A DNA stretch of 64,000 bases, taken from Marivita sp046592965 (GTDB lineage Bacteria > Pseudomonadota > Alphaproteobacteria > Rhodobacterales > Rhodobacteraceae). A program made the translations under genes and the position numbers. Numbering within the stretch: position 1 is the stretch's first letter; every line of letters starts with the position of its first letter. The notes under the pieces are model-generated. The model saw only the letters and a list, made by a program, of their open reading frames with translations. It had not been told where the DNA came from and did no database searches. Below are positions 23,999-32,784 of this stretch, one piece after another. The stretch spans positions 186,001 through 250,000 of the forward strand of contig NZ_JBISBV010000004.1 of NCBI RefSeq assembly GCF_046592965.1, written 5' to 3'.

Positions 23999-24853
23999 TC
24001 AGCTGTCACGCTTTTGCAGCATCAGCGACGCCAGTCCGAGCAGCGCCGAGACGACAATCAGCAGCAAGGACACCGCGTTCAGTACCGGGGTTGAGCCTAG
24101 TTTCAGGCGGTCGAACATGGTGATCGTCAGCGGCGCGTCCGATCCGACCAGCATCAGTGTCGTATTGAAGTTCTCAAAGCTCATCAGCACCGAGACGACC
24201 CCTGCGGCGGCCATTGCCGGAAACAGAAATGGCAGGGTGACGGCGCGCACCGCGCCCCATCTGGTTGCTCCAAGATTGAGCGCGGCTTCTTCCAGCGACG
24301 GGTCGAACTTTTGCAGGCGGGCGGAGATGACCAGCGTGGCAAAGGTGGTGATGAAGGAAAACTGACCCAGAATGACCAGGATCAGACCGGGGCGCAGACC
24401 GTCGAACCAAAGCCCGGTGGCGTCTTCCAACGTATTGGCGACGGTCGAGGAAAACACCAGGATCGAAATGCCCAGAATGATCCCCGGAATGATGAGCGGC
24501 AGCAGCATCAGGATGTAGAGCACACCCTTGCCGCGAAACTCGTGGCGCACGAACAGGAACGCGTTGCAGGTGCCAACGCCAACGGCCATGACGGACACCC
24601 AGAACGCCACCACCCCCGAGGTCACGATGGAGCGCAGGATCGGGCGTTCGTGAAAGACACCGATATAGGGGGCTGTGTCGCCAAAGAACCACGCCCAGGT
24701 GAACCCTTCCCACGGCAGCGACGGAAACACCGAGTCGTTGAACGCAAAGACGCAGACAGTGACCAGTGGCAGCGCCAGAAAGATGAAGAACAGCGCGACA
24801 TAGGCGCGGTAGGTCCATCTGAACACGCCGCTTTGCGGGATGCCGGTGATCAT
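23999..24853 (-). CDS. potC: Spermidine/putrescine-type ABC permease, PotC-like
   Basis: 284-residue inner-membrane subunit with about six helices and the ABC permease EAA loop EEAALNLGATRWGAVRAVTL. The FNDSVFPSLPWEGFTWAWFF segment after the first helix is typical of PotC/PotI. ATG 24853 overlaps the stop of the PotB-like gene as ATGA; the longer open frame upstream is excluded. Works with the adjacent PotB-like permease, ATPase and binding protein. Confidence 0.93.
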   Translation of the reverse strand: MITGIPQSGVFRWTYRAYVALFFIFLALPLVTVCVFAFNDSVFPSLPWEGFTWAWFFGDTAPYIGVFHERPILRSIVTSGVVAFWVSVMAVGVGTCNAFLFVRHEFRGKGVLYILMLLPLIIPGIILGISILVFSSTVANTLEDATGLWFDGLRPGLILVILGQFSFITTFATLVISARLQKFDPSLEEAALNLGATRWGAVRAVTLPFLFPAMAAAGVVSVLMSFENFNTTLMLVGSDAPLTITMFDRLKLGSTPVLNAVSLLLIVVSALLGLASLMLQKRDS

Positions 24854-25716
24854 GTCTGCCCCATCGTCTTGCCCAACGATTGGCGCGACAGTTTTAGGCC
24901 CAGAAAGACAATCAGCGACGACAGCCCCAGAAGCAGGAAGCCAAAGGCCGAACCCAATTCCCAATTGAAGCGCGTGATGAACTGGCTGTAGATCAGGCCG
25001 GTGAACCACAGGCTGTCCTTGCCGCCCAGCAGGATCGGGGTCAGGTAGTTGCCGAGGCTCAGCATGAACACGACGATGCAGCCCGACACGATGCCCGGCA
25101 TGGCGTGGGGAATGACGATCTCTCGCAGGATCGCCGCGCCGCTTGCGCCAAGGTCATAGCCCGCCTCGATCAGGCTGTCGTCAAGGCTGTCCAGCGTCGT
25201 GACCAACGGCACCACCATGAACAGCATGGAGGTATAGACCAGGCCGACCATGATCGCGGCATCGTTGTAAAGCATCTCGACCGGCGCGTCCGCAAGACCG
25301 ACAAACTGTAGCAGATTCGAGAATATGCCGGTTTCGCGCAGCAAAATCATCCAGCCGAAGGTGCGTACCAGTTCGCTGACCCAGAACGGGATGAGGCACA
25401 TCAGGAACAGCGTCGTTTTCGTGCGCCCGCGCGTCAGCTTGGCGATGTAATAGGCGATTGGAAACCCGATGAGCAAGGTCAGGATGGTTGCCGCGACCGA
25501 CATGTAGGCGGTGCGCGCAAAGGTGTTCCAATAAAGCGGTTCGTTGAAGAACACCGCGTAATTGGCGAAACTTGTCTCGTATTCGCGCACGCCGACCTTT
25601 TCGCGCAGCGACACGATGAACATGCCAACATGCGGCAAGAGGATCAGCGTGACCAGCCAGAGCAGCAAAGGCGCCATCAGCAGGTAGAATGTCAGCTTCG
25701 AGCGGTCAGAGGCCAT
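24850..25716 (-). CDS. potB: Spermidine/putrescine-type ABC permease, PotB-like
   Basis: 288 residues, about six membrane helices. N-terminal LTFYLLMAPLLLWLVTLILL, and the EAA-type loop in EAGYDLGASGAAILREIVIP; PHAMPGIVSGCIVVFMLSLG follows, as in PotB/PotH. Its start overlaps the ATPase gene's end by 11 bases. Polyamine specificity is inferred from the family; quaternary amines or other cationic solutes remain possible. Confidence 0.93.
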   Translation of the reverse strand: MASDRSKLTFYLLMAPLLLWLVTLILLPHVGMFIVSLREKVGVREYETSFANYAVFFNEPLYWNTFARTAYMSVAATILTLLIGFPIAYYIAKLTRGRTKTTLFLMCLIPFWVSELVRTFGWMILLRETGIFSNLLQFVGLADAPVEMLYNDAAIMVGLVYTSMLFMVVPLVTTLDSLDDSLIEAGYDLGASGAAILREIVIPHAMPGIVSGCIVVFMLSLGNYLTPILLGGKDSLWFTGLIYSQFITRFNWELGSAFGFLLLGLSSLIVFLGLKLSRQSLGKTMGQT

Positions 25717-26803
25717 TGCGATACACCCGCGTCTGGTCCGGTTCCCACCAGAAATAAACCGGATCGCCCTTGCCCAGATCGCGAAACTCGCCGGTCTGCG
25801 GCAGGGCCACGTTCATCTCGGTTCCGGTTTGCTGATCCAGCAGCATCACTTGCGAATTTGCTCCGTTGAACAGCACGCTCTGCACGATGCCCTGTCCCCC
25901 GTTGCCGCTGGACAGGTCAGGGGTGCGCGACAGCCGCACGGCCTCCGGGCGCACGAAGATTCGGGCACTGTCGCCTGTGGACAAGCCTCGCGCTGCTGCA
26001 ATGCCTTGCAAGGGCCGCCCACCCGGCGTGCGCGCCGTAACGACGTCTCCCGAGACGGTTTCGATCGTGACATCAAACGTGTTCGCCTCTCCGACAAACC
26101 CGGCGACGAAGGCGGTTTGCGGTTCGTAGTACAGTTCTTTGGCCGTGCCGACCTGTTCGAATTCCCCTTGGTTCATCACCGCGATCTGGTCGCTCATCAC
26201 CAGTGCTTCAGACTGGTCGTGGGTGATGTAGACGAAGGTGGTGTTGAACTCGGCTTGTAGCTGTTTCAATTCGATCTTCATATGCTCGCGCAGTTTGAGA
26301 TCGAGCGCGCCCAAGGGTTCGTCAAGCAGCAGGACATCGGGCTCAAGCACCATGCAGCGCGCAATCGCGACGCGCTGTTTCTGTCCGCCGGACAAGGAAC
26401 TGACCGGACGATCTGCCACGCCGCCAAGGCCGACGCGGTCCAGAACCCGCTCGACCTGCATCTTGATATCGCTCTTGTTCACCCCGCGCTGGCGCAGCCC
26501 GAACCCGACATTGGCACCGATATTCATCATCGGGAACAGCGCAAGGTGCTGGAACACCATCGACACCTGACGCTTGTTCGGTGGCACATCGAGCACCGAT
26601 TTTCCCTTGATCAGAAGGTCGCCGCCAGAAGGTTTCTGAAAGCCCGCAATCATCCGCAACAGCGTGGTCTTGCCGCAGCCCGATGGCCCCAGAATGGAAA
26701 AGAACGTGCCTTGCGGGACGCTGAAGCTGACATCTTTCACCGCCTTGAAATCATCAAAGCTCTTCGAGATCTCACGACACTCAAGGTCGGGCGTTTCGGG
26801 CAT
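25706..26803 (-). CDS. potA: ABC transporter ATPase, PotA-like
   Basis: 365 residues. Walker A GPSGCGKTTLLR, signature LSGGQKQRVAIARCM, Walker B VLLLDEPLGALDLKLRE and switch His in THDQSEALVMSD, followed by a TOBE domain from about residue 280. Typical PotA length. It lies 66 bases after the binding-protein gene, with a hairpin in the gap (26821-26848). Confidence 0.94.
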   Translation of the reverse strand: MPETPDLECREISKSFDDFKAVKDVSFSVPQGTFFSILGPSGCGKTTLLRMIAGFQKPSGGDLLIKGKSVLDVPPNKRQVSMVFQHLALFPMMNIGANVGFGLRQRGVNKSDIKMQVERVLDRVGLGGVADRPVSSLSGGQKQRVAIARCMVLEPDVLLLDEPLGALDLKLREHMKIELKQLQAEFNTTFVYITHDQSEALVMSDQIAVMNQGEFEQVGTAKELYYEPQTAFVAGFVGEANTFDVTIETVSGDVVTARTPGGRPLQGIAAARGLSTGDSARIFVRPEAVRLSRTPDLSSGNGGQGIVQSVLFNGANSQVMLLDQQTGTEMNVALPQTGEFRDLGKGDPVYFWWEPDQTRVYRNGL

Positions 26804-26820
26804 ATTGCGGGCCTTCCAAA

Positions 26821-26848
26821 AAGCAGGAAGCGCGGAAACCGCGCTTCC
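26821..26848 (-). terminator. Hairpin between binding-protein and ATPase genes
   Basis: Perfect ten-base arms GGAAGCGCGG (26826-26835) and CCGCGCTTCC (26839-26848), three-base loop, followed on the minus strand by TGCTTTTTGG. It would act as a partial terminator or 3' stabiliser, giving more binding protein than ABC subunits. Confidence 0.7.
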
Positions 26849-26869
26849 CCGACTTGCGATGACGCAGTC

Positions 26870-27928
26870 TTAGTTTGCGGCGTTGATCCGGTCGAGAGCG
26901 GCACCTTCCATCGCCTCGAGTCCGGCAGGGACAGACGGATACCACTTGATGTTGTCGATCGCCTCTTGCGGGAAGCTTGCCTGATACTTGGCTTTCAGCG
27001 CGTCATCGACATTGGCATCTCCACCCTTGGACGCGGTGAAGTTGCCCGCAGATGCGGTGATCATCGCCGCGATATCGGGCTGCATGACAAAGTTGATCCA
27101 CGCATAGGCAGCCTCGTCCGCACGGCCCCGCGCGGGCAACGCGAATGTGTCGATCCAGCCAAGCGCGCCCGATTCAGGGGCGATGAAGGTGATATCGGGA
27201 TTGTCGTCGTTCAATTGCCAACCGCCGGTATCCCACGCCATCGACGCGACCACTTCGCCCGAGCGCAGAAGGTTCTTCAACTCGTCGCCACCATCCCAAT
27301 AGGTCTTTACGTTGGGCTTGCACTCGACCAGCTTGGCCTCGACCTGATCGATGATGTCCTTGTAGGCCGCCTCGTCGTTATAGGCCGCGAACGGGTCAAG
27401 GCCCATCGCATAGGCAAAGCCGATCAATGTCGGGCGCTTGAGTCGATAAGACACTTTGCCGGCAACGGAATCGTTGCAGAGGTCAGTGTAATCCTTCACG
27501 TCACCCGCTTCGGCGGTGTTCACGACCAGACCGGACGTGCCCCAGATATGCGGCACGGCATAGACTTCGCCGTCGACGGTTGTGTTGCCTTTTGTCGCCT
27601 CAAGCATGGAGGGGATGAACAGGCTGGTGTCGATCTGCGACATGTCCAGCGGCTTGTAGATGCCGAATTCGGCCTGCGGTCCGGCTATCCGGTCCTGGCT
27701 GGGCTGGGCAAGGTCGAAGCCGCCGCCATTGGTTGCGCGCAGCTTGGCGATCATCTCTTCGTTGTTGGATTTTGTGACCTCGACCGTGTGGCCGGTTTCG
27801 GCCTCGAATTTCTCGATCACATCTTCCGGTGCGTAACCGCCCCACGTCAGAAGGCGCAGCGTGTCGGCTTGGGCCGCAGTCGTGAGCGCCAGTGCGGCGA
27901 CGGTCGACAGAATGAGTTTCTTGGTCAT
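26870..27928 (-). CDS. potD: Periplasmic polyamine-type binding protein, PotD-like
   Basis: 352 residues with a Sec signal peptide, MTKKLILSTVAALALTTAAQ, cut before ADTLRL. Then LLTWGGYAPEDVIEKFEAET, the usual PotD/PotF opening, and MAWDTGGWQLNDDNPDITFI and ESGALGWIDTFALPARGRAD in the ligand-binding part. First gene of the pot operon in transcription order. Ligand may be putrescine, spermidine or a related amine; amine oxidation genes lie just upstream. Confidence 0.94.
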   Translation of the reverse strand: MTKKLILSTVAALALTTAAQADTLRLLTWGGYAPEDVIEKFEAETGHTVEVTKSNNEEMIAKLRATNGGGFDLAQPSQDRIAGPQAEFGIYKPLDMSQIDTSLFIPSMLEATKGNTTVDGEVYAVPHIWGTSGLVVNTAEAGDVKDYTDLCNDSVAGKVSYRLKRPTLIGFAYAMGLDPFAAYNDEAAYKDIIDQVEAKLVECKPNVKTYWDGGDELKNLLRSGEVVASMAWDTGGWQLNDDNPDITFIAPESGALGWIDTFALPARGRADEAAYAWINFVMQPDIAAMITASAGNFTASKGGDANVDDALKAKYQASFPQEAIDNIKWYPSVPAGLEAMEGAALDRINAAN

Positions 27929-28200
27929 GTGGTCTTCTCCATTTTACGCCGGCTGCAGCTATGCCGTGCCGAACTTCCCTGAGGTTCTTGCGCGTGTCGG
28001 CCACTGCACTGGCGAACAGGCGTTTGTTTATACGCGTAAAATCAACACTGTCTGCCGCCGAAGTCAAAGAGTATTCCGCTCTGCATCACGTCGCGCAGCC
28101 CGGCGTCGAACCCGCGCACAACCATGAGACGTGTCGCACCTGCGTCACCTCAACCCAACGCGACCGCGTGGCAGCGCCGTCAGTCGTCCGCAAAAACCGT
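27929..28200. other. Gap between potD and the oxidase cluster
   Basis: 272 bases. The right side ends the respiratory cluster and the left side must hold the potD promoter. A short palindrome, TACGCGTA, is seen near 28033. No gene. Confidence 0.4.
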
Positions 28201-29250
28201 TCAGTCGCGCTTGGATGGAGGCAAAGAGGCAAAAAACGCCGCGAGGGCTGCGATATCGGCGTCGCTCAGGCCATCGGCTGCTTGCTGCATGAGGTTCGAT
28301 CGAGCGCCGCCGCCGCGAGTGCCTTGGCGCCAAAGATCGAGTTGCGTGCGCAGGTACGCCGCTGGCTGGCCAGAGAGAGACGGGAAAAAGGGCGAGGCTT
28401 CACTTGCTTCGGGTCCGTGGCACGCACGGCACGCCGGGACGTCAGGATCGCCGCTCGCGGCGTAGGCCAGATCGCGCCCGCGCATGACCAGGTCCGGGTC
28501 GAGAGACCCTGCTCCGCTTCCTGACGGAGTTTGGGACGCAAACCAGTTTGCCATCTCGTCCAACGCGCTTTCGGGAAGTTTGCTTACCGCTTGCGCCATA
28601 ATTCCGCTTTGGCGCGCGCCGTCGCGATACGCCAGCATGGACATCTTGAGATAGGCGGCATTCTGGATGTCGAGCCGGGGCACATGATCGGATGGGCGGA
28701 TGTCGTGGCAACCGGCGCAATACCCGCGCAACCCGTCCTGTTGAGGTATCGCGGTCAACTCGGCATATTCCACGCCGCTCATTCCAGATTTCACCGCGGA
28801 AAGGAACGCCACGACCGGCCAGACATCATCCGACCGTTCGGCCGGCCAATGTGGCATCCCGCTCATCTTGATGCCGTTGTGCACGATCCAGTGCATGTGG
28901 CGCGGTTCCCAGTCCTTTACCGCATCCGAGATATGCGGCGGCGCAGGAACCATCGCCACCATCGTCGCGCTGCGGGCCTGATCCGGGGCCGCATGGCAGG
29001 TCCGGCACGCGGTATCGTAATGCCGCGCTCCAAGTTCGATCATGGCCGGATCCGTGAGGTCTGGCACATCCCCGGCGTCCGGTGCGCGCAGGCGGACCGA
29101 GTTGCGGTAGGTCGTGTGCAACACCCAGGACACACCGGGGAAATGCCCGGGTTGCGCGGAGACGTTATAGAGCCCGATACCGACAACAGCAGCGCCCCCC
29201 AACGCGCCAAGAACTGCCAAAGCCGCCAATGTGCGCACCACGGTTTTCAC
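28201..29250 (-). CDS. Membrane-anchored triheme cytochrome c
   Basis: 349 residues, N-terminal membrane anchor or uncleaved signal (residues 2-30) and three heme c sites: CRTCH 82-86, CAGCH 178-182 and CRACH 274-278. This is a periplasmic electron carrier of the multi-domain class I type. Start is GTG 29250, with GGAGG about ten bases upstream and a GTGA overlap with the assembly-factor gene; the longer open frame has no sense. Last gene of the oxidase operon; it could deliver electrons to COX II. Confidence 0.9.
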   Translation of the reverse strand: MKTVVRTLAALAVLGALGGAAVVGIGLYNVSAQPGHFPGVSWVLHTTYRNSVRLRAPDAGDVPDLTDPAMIELGARHYDTACRTCHAAPDQARSATMVAMVPAPPHISDAVKDWEPRHMHWIVHNGIKMSGMPHWPAERSDDVWPVVAFLSAVKSGMSGVEYAELTAIPQQDGLRGYCAGCHDIRPSDHVPRLDIQNAAYLKMSMLAYRDGARQSGIMAQAVSKLPESALDEMANWFASQTPSGSGAGSLDPDLVMRGRDLAYAASGDPDVPACRACHGPEASEASPFFPSLSGQPAAYLRTQLDLWRQGTRGGGARSNLMQQAADGLSDADIAALAAFFASLPPSKRD

Positions 29251-29825
29251 AATTCCACCCTCCTGTCCTGCAACGCCTGCCCGGTCAGGACCAACCCGGC
29301 CACCAGATAGATCGGTGTGCCGATGGCGAGCATGAGAAGACCACCGAATTGCTGCCCCAAAAGATCCGGCGCGGTGCCGCAGATCTCGGCATAGACATCG
29401 CGCGGGGCCAGCACCAGCAAGGCTCCAAGCAGCGTCATGTGCATCGACGTCAACAGCAACCCGCCTGCTCCCATCAAAGAGTGTTCGGCGCGCAGGCAAC
29501 CGGCCCAGACAAGGATACCGGCGGCCAGAAAGCTGACCTGTTCCGCCACAAAGCCAACGTCGTCCAGAAAGGCAACGCTATAGGCCGCCGGAAGATGCCA
29601 CGCCCAGACCACGACAAACTCAATTGCGGCGGCGAGCAGAGGCGGTAGGGCGACGCGATCGGCAAGCGTTGGTGCGCCGATCACCAGCAAGGGTGCGATC
29701 ACCGCAACCAGCGTCATATGACGCAACATGTGCGCGGGGAACGCAGCCCCCAACCACTGCGTCAGGGGTGCCGCCCAGATGAAGACCGCAAGCGCGGCCC
29801 CGGATATCAACGCGGCGCGGTTCAT
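29247..29825 (-). CDS. ctaG: caa3-type oxidase assembly protein, CtaG family
   Basis: 192-residue membrane protein with six or so helices. Features: PAHMLRHMTLVAVIAPLLVI, WAWHLPAAYS, LLTSMHMTLLGALLVLAPRD and DLLGQQFGGLLMLAIGTPIY, a conserved His/Met pattern of the CtaG (PF09678-type) family that supports copper insertion into heme-copper oxidases. It is distinct from the Cox11 protein also called CtaG. Overlaps both neighbours by four bases. Confidence 0.88.
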   Translation of the reverse strand: MNRAALISGAALAVFIWAAPLTQWLGAAFPAHMLRHMTLVAVIAPLLVIGAPTLADRVALPPLLAAAIEFVVVWAWHLPAAYSVAFLDDVGFVAEQVSFLAAGILVWAGCLRAEHSLMGAGGLLLTSMHMTLLGALLVLAPRDVYAEICGTAPDLLGQQFGGLLMLAIGTPIYLVAGLVLTGQALQDRRVEL

Positions 29826-30226
29826 TGGCAGGTTCCGAGGATGAGTGCCGGCAACGACGTATAGACCACGCCGATGCCCGAGATGATCGACAGCAGAACC
29901 GCCGCATGGCCCAAGAACTGATGTCGGTCCTCTGCCTCGCCAAGGGCGTTCGTGTAATCACCTGTCTGGCGGACATCCCATTGCCGCCATGACCGCCAGC
30001 CGAACCACAGGATCAAACCCAGCGCGATCACCGTCATCGCAGCGACGCCGATGCGCAACGTGCCGATCAGATCGGGCGCCTTGGCGCAGACGGTCGCCGC
30101 CGCGCCGTAGCTTGCGACAAAATGCAAAGCCCACGTTGTCGGCGCAAGTGTGATGCGCCAGAGACTTTCTCGTTCCTCGGAAAACTCGCGGGCATCCGGA
30201 TCGGGGTGTGTCTTTTGCTTCTCCAT
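29822..30226 (-). CDS. Small membrane protein of the oxidase operon
   Basis: 134 residues with three hydrophobic segments: LAPTTWALHFVASYGAAATV, LRIGVAAMTVIALGLILWFG and FLGHAAVLLSIISGIGVVYT. No cofactor motif. Homologues occur as unnamed neighbours of fused COX genes, as I recall. The ATG at 30226 overlaps the COX I-III stop by one base (TGATG), and the end overlaps ctaG, so it is almost certainly an accessory or assembly factor of this oxidase. Confidence 0.8.
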   Translation of the reverse strand: MEKQKTHPDPDAREFSEERESLWRITLAPTTWALHFVASYGAAATVCAKAPDLIGTLRIGVAAMTVIALGLILWFGWRSWRQWDVRQTGDYTNALGEAEDRHQFLGHAAVLLSIISGIGVVYTSLPALILGTCQ

Positions 30227-32784
30227 CACAACAACCTCGGGGCCGCACCCATCACCGCTCCGGCGACCAGAACGGTGAGGCACAGGAAATGCCAGAACAG
30301 GGTGATGTTCCACAAATCTGCGTCATAGCGCGGCGTCAGCTTTCCGGCAAAACTGCCGGCAAGGCAATAAAGCTGCATGATCGTTCCAACGCACGTATGA
30401 GCCACCACCCAGACCACCAGCGCCCAAATGATGGCCGGATAGACGTGGCTCGTCGGGTCCAGATCCCAGACCGACAGGATCAGCGCCCCTGCCCCCGCTA
30501 CCGCCAACAGCGGAGCGGCGATCAGGGCTGTGCGCGCTATTTTTACCTGACCCGCGCCGTTCGTGCGCCGTGCGGTGAGGGTCAGCGCCCATGACGCGAC
30601 CAGCGCCACGACCGCCAGAGCGGTCAGCCCGGCATCGGCGTGCAGCGCGCCCTCTGGCGGGAAATCGGCCTTTGCGGTCCAGTAAAAGAAGAACCCGAAC
30701 ACCACGCTGGCAAAGGCGGTGGCATCGCCCAACATGGTGATCCACATCGCCCACCAGCCGACTGCGGCTGGCCCCGAGGCATAGGTCGGCACACGCAGAC
30801 CAAGACCAGCGTCGCGCATGTCTTCCTCTGGCGGGCGCGCGGTGGTTGTCCACAGCCAATAGAGGATGCAGACAACGGCAAAGGCACCGCAAATGATCGC
30901 CGGTTCATAGATGTGGAAGGTGGGAAAGATAAACGCACCACCGGTGAAGGCGGCGGCCCAAAGGGTGATCCATGCAGGCCCGGTGACACGCTGCGCCAGT
31001 TCCGGAGTGGCGTCAATCACGCTGGTGACAAGGGTTTCGCGGTGCCCATGCGGGCTGTCGGGTAGATAGTAACGGCCTGCGTCCATCCTCTCGACCAGCT
31101 TGGGATCGTCCCACAGGGGATAGCGCGACGTGATGTGCGGGATCGACCGCGCGCCCCAGAGTTCTTCCGGCACATCGTGGCTCCATTCGAGAGTCCCCGC
31201 GGTCCAGGGGTTGCGCGGAATCTGTGGCTGATCCCCCTTGGGCCGTATCAGATCCCAGACGAATACCGCAAAGCCTGCCGCGATCACGAAGGCTCCCAAG
31301 GTCGATATCAGGTTAAGCCAGCCCCAGCCAGAGTCCGCCGAATAGGTGAACACACGTCGCGGCATCCCCAAAAGACCGGTGAGGTGCATGGGCAGGAAGG
31401 TGATGTGAAATCCGGTGAAGACCAGCCAGAACGCCCAGCGCCCGAGCCGCTCGGAGAGCAGTTTTTTGCGGATGAAGGGGAAGAAATAATACACCCCCGC
31501 AATCACCGGGAAGACCATGCCGCCAAACAGCGTGTAGTGCAGGTGCGCCACGATGAAATAGGTGTCATGCACCTGCCAATTGAACGGCGCGATGGCCAGC
31601 ATCACTCCGGTCAACCCGCCTGCGGTGAAGATCGCCAGCGCGCCCGCGATCCACAGCATCGGCAGGCTCATCTTCACCCGACCGACGATCAGGGTGGCCG
31701 CAAAGGCAAAAATCTGGATGCCGGTCGGGATCACCACCGCCTCGGAGGCCGCCGAGAAGAAGCCGAGCGATATGTTCGGCAGACCGGTGGTGAACATGTG
31801 GTGCACCCATAGGCCGAAGGACAGGAATCCGGTGCCGACCGCGCTTAGGACGATCCACGAATAACCGACGATAGGGCGTCGCGCGACAGTCGGCACGACC
31901 ATTGCGGCAATGGCGATGGAGGGCAGGAACACGATGTAGACTTCCGGATGGCCGAAGATCCAGAACAGGTGCTGCCAGAGCATCGGATCGCCGCCGCGCG
32001 TCGGATCAAAGAACGGCCAGTCGAAACTGCGCTCAAGCTCGAACAGGAAATCGCCGGCGATCAGCGGCGGAAAGGCGAAGAGGATCATGCCGCCCACAAC
32101 CAGCACATACCACGCATAAAGCGGCATGATGTTCACCCGCATCCCCGGCGGGCGGCATTTCAACGCGCCGACAATCAGCTCGACAGCGGCCGCAATCGAC
32201 GCGATCTCGATGAAGGACAGGCCCAGCAGCCAGATGTCGCTGCCCGGCCCTTCGTCCTGCGTGGCCAGCGGTGGATACATGAACCAGCCCGCCGTCGGAG
32301 CGGCGTTGAACAACAGCGAGCCGAGCACGAAGATGCCGCCGATCAGGAAGCACCAGTAGCCAAAGGCAGACAGCCGTGGAAACGGCATGTCGCGCCCGCC
32401 AAGAAAGGCCGGCAGGATCAGGATCGAGATTGCTTCGAACATCGGCACTGCGAAGAGGAACATCATCGCCGAGCCGTGCATCGTGAAGAACTGGTTGAAA
32501 CGATCTGCCGAAATCAGATCGTTGTCCGGCACCGCCAGTTGCAACCGCATGACCAGCGCCAGCACCCCGGCGATCAGCATGAACACGAAGGCCGTCAGCG
32601 CGTACCACAAGCCGACCTCTGAATTGTTGACCGCACTGGGATAACGCCAGCCCGAGGGAGCCTTCCACGCTGCACGCAGTTCCTTGACCTGCTGCTCCTG
32701 AACCTCTTGGGGCACCGGTTCGGCCAGCATCTCCTCGGTCGGCGGATACGGCCCTTCATAGGCTATGTCACGGCGATGGCTCAT
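30226..32784 (-). CDS. ctaD: Cytochrome c oxidase, fused subunits I and III
   Basis: 852 residues. The COX I part (about 50-560) has heme ligand His103, D132 of the D-channel in GGRDMPFPRL, CuB/active site H279-PEVY283, H328-H329, and heme ligands H414/H416 in VAHLHY; R-R follows in GMPRRVFTY. The COX III part is about 630-852. The K-channel lysine of A-type oxidases, expected in PTGIK, is Gln357 here (PTGIQIF). The D-channel Asn usually found seven residues after D132 is Ser139. It is therefore a probable oxygen reductase with altered proton paths. Coupled to COX II (ATGA) upstream. Confidence 0.95.
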   Translation of the reverse strand: MSHRRDIAYEGPYPPTEEMLAEPVPQEVQEQQVKELRAAWKAPSGWRYPSAVNNSEVGLWYALTAFVFMLIAGVLALVMRLQLAVPDNDLISADRFNQFFTMHGSAMMFLFAVPMFEAISILILPAFLGGRDMPFPRLSAFGYWCFLIGGIFVLGSLLFNAAPTAGWFMYPPLATQDEGPGSDIWLLGLSFIEIASIAAAVELIVGALKCRPPGMRVNIMPLYAWYVLVVGGMILFAFPPLIAGDFLFELERSFDWPFFDPTRGGDPMLWQHLFWIFGHPEVYIVFLPSIAIAAMVVPTVARRPIVGYSWIVLSAVGTGFLSFGLWVHHMFTTGLPNISLGFFSAASEAVVIPTGIQIFAFAATLIVGRVKMSLPMLWIAGALAIFTAGGLTGVMLAIAPFNWQVHDTYFIVAHLHYTLFGGMVFPVIAGVYYFFPFIRKKLLSERLGRWAFWLVFTGFHITFLPMHLTGLLGMPRRVFTYSADSGWGWLNLISTLGAFVIAAGFAVFVWDLIRPKGDQPQIPRNPWTAGTLEWSHDVPEELWGARSIPHITSRYPLWDDPKLVERMDAGRYYLPDSPHGHRETLVTSVIDATPELAQRVTGPAWITLWAAAFTGGAFIFPTFHIYEPAIICGAFAVVCILYWLWTTTARPPEEDMRDAGLGLRVPTYASGPAAVGWWAMWITMLGDATAFASVVFGFFFYWTAKADFPPEGALHADAGLTALAVVALVASWALTLTARRTNGAGQVKIARTALIAAPLLAVAGAGALILSVWDLDPTSHVYPAIIWALVVWVVAHTCVGTIMQLYCLAGSFAGKLTPRYDADLWNITLFWHFLCLTVLVAGAVMGAAPRLL

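Noticed and set aside
28028..28045. Palindrome TACGCGTA as a potD operator
   Set aside because: Only eight bases and CG-rich, easily expected by chance in this genome.
30226..32784. Considering the fused COX I as a nitric oxide reductase because the K-channel lysine is missing
   Set aside because: The active-site tyrosine in HPEVY, the HH pair and a complete CuA centre in COX II are present, which fits an oxygen reductase.
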